Part shown: piece by piece, positions 16,067-23,696 of the stretch
Numbering within the stretch: position 1 is the first letter of the stretch
How the letters are laid out: the number at the start of each line of letters is the position of its first letter
Source of the DNA: Candidatus Nomurabacteria bacterium
GTDB lineage: Bacteria; Patescibacteriota; Saccharimonadia; Saccharimonadales; Saccharimonadaceae
Assembly (NCBI GenBank): GCA_031255735.1
Contig: JAIRRY010000010.1
Location: 1-32,340, forward strand
DNA: 32,340 bases
Reading direction: 5' to 3'
The notes under the pieces: model-generated
Told to the model about the DNA's origin: nothing
Seen by the model: only the letters and a program-made list of their open reading frames with translations
The model's database searches: none
Translations under genes and position numbers: made by a program

Positions 16067-17593
16067 TTACTCGTCGTCTAATTTGACGATTACTATATCT
16101 GGATTGTTGCTGATTATCTCGCCCACCTTTGCGTCTTTAGCAATATATAGAGATGTTAGGGAATTGTTATTGGCTATACTATTCACCTTTGCACCTTTCC
16201 CGATGGTTAGAGACGTTAGGGAGTCGTTGTCGCTTACGTTGTTTACCTTTGCACCTTTCCCGATGGTTAGAGACGTTAGGGATTCGTTATTATTAGCAAA
16301 GAGATAATCGAGTGCGCGTATTCCCTCTTTCACTAATATACTCAATCCAGTCTGCCGCTGTTTCTCATCTGTTTCAACACATAGCACAGCCAACACCTCG
16401 CCAGTTTCTTGATCTATCATTTCGTAAACACCTTCAGTCTGCTCGATGGTGTATCGTGTCTTTTCTTCCGATTTAAGGCTAAGGTCGACTAACTGGCCAC
16501 CGTTTCTTTTGACATAAAACATCGGCGACAATCTATAGTATTCATTTTCTGGCAGGCTTGTTACCTCACCAGCTGCAATCTTTTCATACCAGCCGTAATA
16601 AACATTATCTTTTTCTATATAATATCGGTGTATCCCACCATTATTATCGGTTACGTAATTATTAGCAAGATTGACGCCACCGGCCTTCATCAAGTCCTTT
16701 CTGCCAACTAGGCTATAAACAGCTAATCGTAGCTCGCTAGTCAGGTTGTCTAAATTATTGCTCAACGTTGCGTCTGGGCTATTAACCGTGTGATTGTAGC
16801 GGTTCTTAATTGATACGTGGTTATTACTCTGCCTACCAATTTGCACCGACATCGACGACCTACCGTAGGGGTCTTCGCGTTCTGGCTTCAAATCTTGTAA
16901 ATTGTAAGTGTCTGAATCTTGATCGTAGCGGTTGATTGTTCTTAAGTATTGTTGCCACTCTTCGGTTAAATTCTGCGCCGTTAGCTCATCGGCTGGTGGT
17001 ATATTGTCGGCATTTTGGTGGCGCAACCACAAGATGTGATACGCCTTAAGGCGGCCTTCTGGGTCGTTAAAGGTGCAAATCCGCTCACCGTGCCGGTAGT
17101 CGGTTTTGAAGCGCTTCATCTCCTTAGCTGAGTCAAACGGCCCAAGCAGCTCATAGCCGACATTTCTGGCTAACTCATAAGGATTCTTGGGAATTTGTTC
17201 AGCTTCTGCATTTTTATCGCTATAAAAATCCCGTAAAGTGGAACGAATATAGTCCATATTATCCAGTAAAGTCTCGGTAGCGTCGTGTTTAACGGGTATA
17301 AGCTCTTGCATCTTTTCCGCAAAACCATCAACCGCTAAAAATTCTGTCAAGCTGCCGCGTACCTCTTTGACAAAACCTTCCCCGAAACGTTTTTTAAACC
17401 TCTTGTAATTTGTGTCGTAAACTTGTTGTTCAGGTGTTAAGTCTGCCAAAGCTTCCATGGGTTGGGTTTGCGGTAACTCTGTGGAATTCTCGTGTCCCCC
17501 CCCCTGACTACTTGTTGTTAAACTATCAGGCCATTCAGGCAGCGCGCTGCGGTTACTTTCTTCTGAATTATACATCATTTCTGGACCTATCAT
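16067..17593 (-). CDS. Hypothetical protein (508 aa) with C-terminal 20-aa repeats and a G9 tract near the start
   Basis: Intact ORF. C-terminal units SLTSLTIGKGAKVNNVSDND / SLTSLTIGKGAKVNSIANNN / SLTSLYIAKDAKVGEIISNN. Central 'HVSIKNRYNHTVNSPDATLSNNLDNL' resembles hypothetical proteins I recall from CPR genomes (unverified). Confidence 0.8.
   Translation of the reverse strand: MIGPEMMYNSEESNRSALPEWPDSLTTSSQGGGHENSTELPQTQPMEALADLTPEQQVYDTNYKRFKKRFGEGFVKEVRGSLTEFLAVDGFAEKMQELIPVKHDATETLLDNMDYIRSTLRDFYSDKNAEAEQIPKNPYELARNVGYELLGPFDSAKEMKRFKTDYRHGERICTFNDPEGRLKAYHILWLRHQNADNIPPADELTAQNLTEEWQQYLRTINRYDQDSDTYNLQDLKPEREDPYGRSSMSVQIGRQSNNHVSIKNRYNHTVNSPDATLSNNLDNLTSELRLAVYSLVGRKDLMKAGGVNLANNYVTDNNGGIHRYYIEKDNVYYGWYEKIAAGEVTSLPENEYYRLSPMFYVKRNGGQLVDLSLKSEEKTRYTIEQTEGVYEMIDQETGEVLAVLCVETDEKQRQTGLSILVKEGIRALDYLFANNNESLTSLTIGKGAKVNNVSDNDSLTSLTIGKGAKVNSIANNNSLTSLYIAKDAKVGEIISNNPDIVIVKLDDE
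16128..16290. repeat. 60-bp tandem repeat encoding the 20-aa repeat units
   Basis: 'ctttgcacctttcccgatggttagagacgttaggga' recurs with exact 60-bp period, with a third diverged copy. Confidence 0.9.
17496..17504 (-). repeat. Homopolymer G9 tract (C9 on plus) within codons ~30-33 of the 508-aa ORF
   Basis: cgtgtCCCCCCCCCtgacta. Confidence 0.9.
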
Positions 17594-17602
17594 AGTATGG
17601 AC

Positions 17603-17633
17603 ATTATATCATAGTTTCCATTTTGTGAGAAAC
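17603..17633 (-). promoter_or_regulatory. Shared promoter-like element, copy 1 (upstream of 508-aa ORF)
   Basis: Minus-strand block ending CAAAATGGAAACTATGATATAAT; 27/31 identical to 18578-18608; contains TATAAT. Confidence 0.55.
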
Positions 17634-17656
17634 AGGACGGGTTTTACCTTATTTAT

Positions 17657-18047
17657 CTATTGTAATAATTCCGCCAACTCTTTCGCCGTTTTAATATTAG
17701 CACGATATAGGCAGTCTCGACATTTCTCAGTTGCATCAGGTCCGAGCGAATAAATTGGTTTACCAAGCGCCGCCGCATAGCCGATTTCAAGAGTTACACT
17801 ATTGCCAACATAACCATCTTTATCAAAAACAAAAACCACATCGGCCATACGGATTTTATAAAAATGGTCATGAGTTAGCCCAAGACAAATAAACTTCTGA
17901 TATTCTGGCGACAAAGCCTCCCATTCTCCGTCTTTTGCTCTATGAAGATATGGCTCATAAACTACCCCCCGATTTTTTCAATTCAGCCGCGAATTTTCGA
18001 ATTTCAGGTTTAAATCTCGTACTTCCGCATAAGACAACTGTTTTCAT
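17657..18047 (-). pseudogene. Nucleoside 2-deoxyribosyltransferase-like protein, interrupted by a frameshift at a G6 tract (17965-17970)
   Basis: N-terminal frame MKTVVLCGSTRFKPEIRKFAAELKKSGG... starts at 18047 and stops shortly after the G run. Removing one G joins it to ...VVYEPYLHRAKDGEWEALSPEYQKFICLGLTHDHFYKIRMADVVFVFDKDGYVGNSVTLEIGYAAALGKPIYSLG... Confidence 0.75.
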
Positions 18048-18544
18048 TTTTCTTCCTCTCCTTCTATCATCAATGATATGCCAATTTTATCAAAAATATG
18101 CTTCCATACAGGCTCTAGGCCCGGATCTGCTTCCCATTCTTGTTCTGTCATCTCTTTATTCTCGTAGCGCTGCGTTTTTTCCAGCAAATGCCTTAAAATG
18201 CCGGCATCAGTCCAGTGATACGTTTTCACTTCGTCCTCGGACTGCTCGATCTCGCCGGTGGTATTCATTTTATAAACTTTCCAATGGTGCCACGAGCCGT
18301 CAACGCGCCGGCAAGGGTTATTAATCTTCTCATCCAGCATCAGTGTGCATGACAAAGCGCGCAGCCCAACCTCCTCTCTTAGCTCACGAACAGTAGCCTC
18401 TTCAAAACTAGGGTCGCCATCTACATGGCCAGCTGGCGCAGCCCAACCAAAAGGCGGTTTCTTGCGCTCTATCAGCAAGATTTCCCGATCCTCATTGAAT
18501 ACAATCATACCTACGCTCGTGTGATCGCATACTTTTTCACTCAT
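18044..18544 (-). CDS. NUDIX hydrolase
   Basis: Nudix box 'GHVDGDPSFEEATVRELREEVGL'; stop overlaps the next start as ATGA at 18044-18047. Confidence 0.92.
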   Translation of the reverse strand: MSEKVCDHTSVGMIVFNEDREILLIERKKPPFGWAAPAGHVDGDPSFEEATVRELREEVGLRALSCTLMLDEKINNPCRRVDGSWHHWKVYKMNTTGEIEQSEDEVKTYHWTDAGILRHLLEKTQRYENKEMTEQEWEADPGLEPVWKHIFDKIGISLMIEGEEEK

Positions 18545-18577
18545 TTTACTAAACTTCTAGCTCCTGATAATAACAGT

Positions 18578-18608
18578 ATTGTATCATAGTTTTCATTTTG
18601 TTAGAGAC
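18578..18608 (-). promoter_or_regulatory. Shared promoter-like element, copy 2 (upstream of NUDIX gene)
   Basis: Minus-strand block ending CAAAATGAAAACTATGATACAAT; 27/31 identical to 17603-17633. Confidence 0.5.
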
Positions 18609-18840
18609 GGCGCAGTTACTAAGGTGTACTTGAAAGACAACTACCCTGGGTGGGAAAATCCATTGATGTATTGGTAACCCACAAAACAAGTTAAGTCATT
18701 TGGAAACCCGTCTTCGAGACGGACTTTCTGTTTTTTAAAACCGAAAACTACAAAAGTAGACAAGCTTGATAAGACGTACTCTGTTATTACAAACCAAAAA
18801 ATCGCCGAAAATGACGACAGATTGGAGCTATGTTCACAAA

Positions 18841-18858
18841 TGGTGACCCCTGCGGGAG
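18841..18858 (-). repeat. 18-bp duplicate of the tRNA-Glu 3' end
   Basis: tggtgacccctgcgggag at 18841-18858 equals 18954-18971 (tRNA 3' end including CCA). Confidence 0.9.
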
Positions 18859-18918
18859 GGTTGCTAGCGCAACGCTTCGCCCGCACCCGCTTCGCGGTTT
18901 CGTTCCTGCGAAACTTCC

Positions 18919-18954
18919 AACTAAAAACACCACCGAAAGGTGGTATCTTTAGTT
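18919..18954 (-). terminator. Hairpin immediately downstream of tRNA-Glu
   Basis: Arms AACTAAA/TTTAGTT and ACCACC/GGTGGT with GAAA loop (plus strand); minus strand gives ACCACC-TTTC-GGTGGT-GTTTTTAG. Confidence 0.65.
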
Positions 18955-19030
18955 GGTGACCCCTGCGGGAGTCGAACCCGCGATTTTCTGGATGAGAACC
19001 AGACGTCCTGGACCACTAGACGAAGGGGCC
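18954..19030 (-). tRNA. tRNA-Glu (anticodon CUC), CCA encoded
   Basis: Minus: GGCCCCTTCGTCTAGTGGTCCAGGACGTCTGGTTCTCATCCAGAAAATCGCGGGTTCGACTCCCGCAGGGGTCACCA; anticodon loop TTCTCAT closed by TCTGG/CCAGA. Confidence 0.95.
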
Positions 19031-19068
19031 ATCCCTGTAATCTTAGCAAAAACGCTTCAATCTGTAAA

Positions 19069-19440
19069 CTAAGACAGGTTCTTTAGTATAGAGATCAACT
19101 TACTGGGCGTGATGTCGGCCTTAATAAGATAGGCATCTACCTTGCGCTCTAGGCCAGCGCGAGCCGAATCGTCTTGCTGGAAGTTGGTTAGAATAATAAC
19201 CTTGGTAGCGGCGCTGATGGGGTTTTCTTTGGCGCGTAACACCGATAGCACTTCATCACCCTTTTTATTAGGTAACATTAGATCGAGCAGTATGAAATCG
19301 TAGCGTGTAGTGTAGGCCTCTTGCAAACCTTCGTCGCCGTCGGTTTTCAGCACAAAGGTGTAGCCAGCTTTTTCAAGTGCACGCTGATACATCTCTCCTA
19401 TTAGCCTGTCATCTTCTATACATAAAATTTTTTTAGTCAT
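19069..19440 (-). CDS. Single-domain CheY-like response regulator
   Basis: 'KKILCIEDDRLIGEMYQRALEKAGYTFVLKTDGDEG...DFILLDLMLPNKKGDEVL...KVIILTNF'. Confidence 0.93.
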   Translation of the reverse strand: MTKKILCIEDDRLIGEMYQRALEKAGYTFVLKTDGDEGLQEAYTTRYDFILLDLMLPNKKGDEVLSVLRAKENPISAATKVIILTNFQQDDSARAGLERKVDAYLIKADITPSKLISILKNLS

Positions 19441-19447
19441 CTGAGTC

Positions 19448-21007
19448 CTATTTTAACATACCGTGGTTTTGAATGCGCGGCGTGTTTTCAGACATCGCGG
19501 CGCTATTTTGAGCAGTACCGTTTAGCAACTTGTCTTTGATTGAAACGTAAGTTGGCAATGTAACGGTAAACGTTGAACCCTCGCCTTCTTGGCTACGCAC
19601 CGACAGCTCGCCGCCGTGTTGTTCCACGATGGCTTTGCTAACATATAACCCAATACCTGTGCCAATTGCCGAGCCACGCGAGCGGTGTGAGCGGTAGAAT
19701 TTTCTAAATAGGTTACTTACCACGTTAGCTGGCATCCCAATGCCGTGGTCGATAATATCTACTACTACGTAGTTATCGTGAGCCCAGGCGTTCACTTCTA
19801 TTGAGCCACCTTCGCGGCTATATTTTATGGCGTTGTCGATGAGATTAGTGAATACTTCGCCCATGCCTGAAATGTCGGCTGCAACAGCTGGCAGGTCGTC
19901 GGGCACGTGGATGCTCAGAAGCCGCCCCTGTGAGCTGGCGCGCAATGTTACATCGTCTATGATGCTGTGGAATATAGCAGACAGGGTTTGCTCTTCAAGG
20001 TTTGTATTAAGGTGGCGCTGGTCGTAGCGTGAGGTGTTAAGAATATTACTAATATAGCTGCTAAGGCGGTTAGCTGAAACCGAGAGGCGGTCGAAAAGCT
20101 GTTTTGTGTCTGGGGTGATATCTTTACCCATGTCGTTGATTAGGATGTCTAGGTAGCCGCGGATAACCGTAACTGGCCCGCGTAGTTCGTGAGCGGCAAA
20201 GGCAATCAGGTTTAGATCGTCTTCATCGCGGCCGTATTGCGGAGTGCGGTCGATAATAGCCAGTACGATTTCTGCCTCTTCGCCTTGTGCATAGTTAGCT
20301 ATAACGTCGTAATAGCGGCGTTCGCGCTCTTCGCTATCGTCGGGCAGGTTGGGTATGCGCTGCCAAACTTTAGTTGCTTTAATAACGTTTTTACTTGTGC
20401 GCTCTACCCAATCACTCACGCTGTCGCGTTCATTAAATAGCAGGTCGAGGGCTTGCTCGTTATTAAAGCCGTTTCGGATTGGTGCAGCTGTGTTGCGGTA
20501 AATCACGCGGCGTTGCTTGTCGAGCATAACTATGCCGACATCGGTGATATTCAATGCATTTACTACGTAGTTGTCGGCTTGTTCATTAACATTTTCTGCC
20601 GCAGACGCCAAAGTGGCGGCAGTTGAAGCGCTGTTGATGCTCTGTATATAGCTGGCTATTGCGGTGAGCCCGCTATGCTCATCCCATCTATGGCGTGGTA
20701 TCTCGGCCATAGCGTCTTTACCCGCTACCAGGTGACTTATAAACTTAATTAAGCGTTTTTGGGGTTGTAGCACTAAACATATCACCAGAGCCTGAACTAG
20801 CAGTTCTAGCACGATAATTACTACGATGCCCACAAAAACCGTTTGCGCATCTTTGGCGAGTATCATAAAGCCTGCCGCAGTTAGCGCCACAAATAGCTGC
20901 CCCGCTACGAATAAGTTAACTGCCCGGCTAGAGAATTCCCCCCAATAACCCTGAATTTTGGATTCGGGCGTTTGAATAAGTTTTTTACGCTTTCCGCCTA
21001 TTGCCAT
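19448..21007 (-). CDS. Membrane sensor histidine kinase
   Basis: Two N-terminal TM segments, 'IAFAAHELRGPVTVIRGYLDIL', 'LIDNAIKYSREGG', 'DIIDHGIGMPANVVSNLFRKFYR', 'GTGIGLYVSKAIVEQHGGEL'. Confidence 0.95.
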   Translation of the reverse strand: MAIGGKRKKLIQTPESKIQGYWGEFSSRAVNLFVAGQLFVALTAAGFMILAKDAQTVFVGIVVIIVLELLVQALVICLVLQPQKRLIKFISHLVAGKDAMAEIPRHRWDEHSGLTAIASYIQSINSASTAATLASAAENVNEQADNYVVNALNITDVGIVMLDKQRRVIYRNTAAPIRNGFNNEQALDLLFNERDSVSDWVERTSKNVIKATKVWQRIPNLPDDSEERERRYYDVIANYAQGEEAEIVLAIIDRTPQYGRDEDDLNLIAFAAHELRGPVTVIRGYLDILINDMGKDITPDTKQLFDRLSVSANRLSSYISNILNTSRYDQRHLNTNLEEQTLSAIFHSIIDDVTLRASSQGRLLSIHVPDDLPAVAADISGMGEVFTNLIDNAIKYSREGGSIEVNAWAHDNYVVVDIIDHGIGMPANVVSNLFRKFYRSHRSRGSAIGTGIGLYVSKAIVEQHGGELSVRSQEGEGSTFTVTLPTYVSIKDKLLNGTAQNSAAMSENTPRIQNHGMLK

Positions 21008-22107
21008 GCTACGTTCCCACTACTGTTTGGTATAGCAGTCACCCAGGTTTGCCCGCGATTAAGCTTGACTTGTTTGCCTGCGCTGTCTTTAAATTCAATC
21101 ATGGCTTCGCGGCTGGTTTTTGCCCAAATTCCTTCAGTTACAACTCCGTTTTGGAAGATGTAAACTGCGCCGCTACCAGAGGTTTCTATTGATTCACGGG
21201 TGCCATCTTCGTTAACCCGCGATTGGTTAACTTTCATAACTATCACCGTGTCGGGTGCGATCTGGCCTTGTTCGCGGTCTAGGTGTGCCCCACCGTATTC
21301 GTGCGAGCGCAGGTATTTATTACTGGCTGTGTCGTAGGTGTATAAACTGTTGTAGAGTTCGCTACTTATAGTCACGTGAATGCTGGTGGCGTTAGGCTCT
21401 TTAGCGGCTTTGCCAGTTTGCCGCGGCCAAGGCGCGAACTCGCTTTTGGTGTAGCCTTTAGCCTTGTTTAGCTCGTCGAGTAGTTCAAACTTAGTGTATA
21501 CATTGTGAGGCGCGTAGCGGTCTGTGGCGCGCCAATAAAAACCGGCGTTGAAAAATTGGTCGATGTCGCGGTAACTGCCGTTACGCACTAAGTTGAGCGC
21601 TGCGGCGCTGCCTCCTACATGCGCCACCGACGCTTGGTATGGCGTTAACCAGTCTACGTAATATAGGCGCACGCTACGCACAGGCCCAATTAACTGTGGT
21701 TTTTCGGTTTGATAAAGCACTAAAAAGCGTGTTATACCACCCTCGGCGATAGCTTCAAACACTACGCCGCTATCTTTCAGCCCGCTTTGTGGCCGCGCGT
21801 CGGGGCTGTTTTCTATCATGATGGCCGTTACCGCATGGGTTTCCTCAGCTTTGCCGCCGACTTTTTTGCCAGTTAACGTGGCGTAGTAAACGGGCTTTGC
21901 GTCGTTACTGGTTTTGCTGATTAAGCCAAACTCGCCTGCGCTGTTTTGGGCTATCAGGTAAAACACCGCGCCTGCAACTATGGCTACAACAGCAACAATG
22001 CCTACCTCTAATTTCCAATGTTTTTTTATAAACGCAGATGTTTTTTTTGACCGTTTTGGTGGCTCCTCAGCCGCCACACCAATTGGGTCAGGCTTAAGCA
22101 GTTTCAT
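20998..22107 (-). CDS. DUF3048 (YerB-like) domain protein with N-terminal TM anchor
   Basis: 'TAIMIENSPDARPQSGLKDSGVVFEAIAEGGITRFLVLYQTEKPQLIGPVRSVRLYYVDWL', 'VGGSAAAL', 'APHNVYT'. Confidence 0.88.
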   Translation of the reverse strand: MKLLKPDPIGVAAEEPPKRSKKTSAFIKKHWKLEVGIVAVVAIVAGAVFYLIAQNSAGEFGLISKTSNDAKPVYYATLTGKKVGGKAEETHAVTAIMIENSPDARPQSGLKDSGVVFEAIAEGGITRFLVLYQTEKPQLIGPVRSVRLYYVDWLTPYQASVAHVGGSAAALNLVRNGSYRDIDQFFNAGFYWRATDRYAPHNVYTKFELLDELNKAKGYTKSEFAPWPRQTGKAAKEPNATSIHVTISSELYNSLYTYDTASNKYLRSHEYGGAHLDREQGQIAPDTVIVMKVNQSRVNEDGTRESIETSGSGAVYIFQNGVVTEGIWAKTSREAMIEFKDSAGKQVKLNRGQTWVTAIPNSSGNVAWQ

Positions 22108-22156
22108 AAGATAATTGTATCATAAGTTGGCGGATATCTGTAAGCTAGCGTGGCGT

Positions 22157-23611
22157 TTAGCCCGCACGCTCTTCGCCGAGGCTCTTAGTGGCGCTTTGCA
22201 ATCGGCTTAGGGTGATTTCTTTACCAAGTAGCCGCATAGTTTCAGGCAGGCCAGGGCTAAACGGCGCCCAAGTGAGTGCTAGGCGGATGAGGCCAAACAG
22301 CACAGGCGGCTTGGTGTTGGTATCAGTCAATAGTTCATTTAGCGTGTTTTGCAAGGTTTCTTCGTTCCAATCTTCGGCAGAAACTTGTACAAGTTTCTCG
22401 GCCGCCGACCTCAGTAAATCGAGCCGATTTTTGTACAAAACTTTAGCCAGTTGTTTGCTATCGTCTACCATTTTCCAGTCTGGGGTTGGCTCAGTGAAGA
22501 AGAATTCGGTTAAGTTTGGCAAGTCGGTTAGGGTTTTTAGGCGGTCTTGCACCACGGTAAGAACGGCTTTTCGCTCGGCCTCGCTCGCCTTCTGGCCTGC
22601 TTCGCCCCAAAAAGTTTCAGCGCGCTTTAATAGGTCGCTAAGCTCTAGGCGTTTTATCCACTGCCCGTTCATCCAAATTAGGCGTTTCTCGTCGAACCTA
22701 GCGCCACTGCGCCCTACGCGCTCAAGGCTAAACTTAGAAACCAGTTCTTCTTTGCTAAAAAGTTCCTGCTCTGTGCCGTCATTCCAGCCCATGCTGGCTA
22801 TAAAGTTCAACATGGCTTCCTCTATAAAGCCATCGCGAAAATAGTCTAGCACGTCTTTTGCGCCGTCGCGTTTACCTAGTTTTTTGTTGCCTGTTTCGTT
22901 TAAGATGTGCGGCATGGTGGCTAGCACTGGGCGGTCGATTTCCAGCGCCTCGTATAAGTTTAGATAGTTCGGCGTGCTAGCGATGAATTCTTGCCCGCGG
23001 ATAACATGGCTAATCTCCATCTCGAGATCGTCTATGATGTGTGCGAAGTTGTAAGTTGGGTAACCGTCGCTCTTAATAAGCACAAAATCGTCTATCACCT
23101 CTTCGCCAGCGTGTAGGTCGCCCATCACGGCGTCGTGCCAGGCGCAGGCCTTAGGCTCGCTTTTGAAGCGCAGCGGCCGCGTGCCGTCCCACTCGGGCGG
23201 GTTCTCTGGCCTGTGGTGGCGATATAAAAACGCCTTCTTATTTTGCTCGGCTTCGCTGCGAAAAGCCCGGATTTCTTCAGGAGTATAAGGGTCGGCGTAA
23301 GCGCGGCCTTTTTTAACTAGCTTTTTACCCCACTCTATATAATGCTCCAGTCGCTCGCTTTGGCGATAAGGTGCGTAAGCTCCGCCGATGTCTGGGCCTT
23401 CGTCGTAGTCTATGCCTAGCGTGTGCAGGCTTTTTATAATGTGCGCGTCGCTGCCTTCAACTTCGCGTTTCTTGTCGGTGTCTTCTAAGCGCAACACGAA
23501 TTGGCCGCGCGCTTGCTTGGCTAGTAAATAAGCGTAGAGCGCGGTGCGAATACCGCCTACATGCACATACCCAGTTGGGCTAGGCGCAAAACGAGTTCTA
23601 ACTTTTGTCAT
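22157..23611 (-). CDS. gltX: Glutamyl-tRNA synthetase
   Basis: 'TRFAPSPTGYVHVGGIRTALYAYLLAK', 'LRLEDTDKKREVEGSD', 'HVIRGQEFIASTPNYLNLYEAL', 'KKLGKRDGA'. Confidence 0.97.
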   Translation of the reverse strand: MTKVRTRFAPSPTGYVHVGGIRTALYAYLLAKQARGQFVLRLEDTDKKREVEGSDAHIIKSLHTLGIDYDEGPDIGGAYAPYRQSERLEHYIEWGKKLVKKGRAYADPYTPEEIRAFRSEAEQNKKAFLYRHHRPENPPEWDGTRPLRFKSEPKACAWHDAVMGDLHAGEEVIDDFVLIKSDGYPTYNFAHIIDDLEMEISHVIRGQEFIASTPNYLNLYEALEIDRPVLATMPHILNETGNKKLGKRDGAKDVLDYFRDGFIEEAMLNFIASMGWNDGTEQELFSKEELVSKFSLERVGRSGARFDEKRLIWMNGQWIKRLELSDLLKRAETFWGEAGQKASEAERKAVLTVVQDRLKTLTDLPNLTEFFFTEPTPDWKMVDDSKQLAKVLYKNRLDLLRSAAEKLVQVSAEDWNEETLQNTLNELLTDTNTKPPVLFGLIRLALTWAPFSPGLPETMRLLGKEITLSRLQSATKSLGEERAG

Positions 23612-23652
23612 AGGTTAATTCTAGCATAAAATAGCCCCTTAAGGCTGGTATA

Positions 23653-23681
23653 TTGACTTTCTACGTTAACTATGCTATAAT
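23653..23681 (+). promoter_or_regulatory. Near-consensus sigma70 promoter pointing antisense into the 23697-24707 gene
   Basis: TTGACT (23653-23658), 17 nt, TATAAT (23676-23681) with TG extended -10. Confidence 0.55.
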
Positions 23682-23696
23682 GAAAGTATAAGGTTG

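Noticed and set aside
16128-16290. 60-bp repeats considered as a CRISPR-like array
   Set aside because: Strict period with no unique spacers, in frame with a 20-aa protein repeat; a coding tandem repeat.
18641-18886. 81-aa minus ORF next to tRNA-Glu
   Set aside because: Its start lies in the duplicated tRNA 3'-end/hairpin sequence and its product has no domain; probably non-coding.
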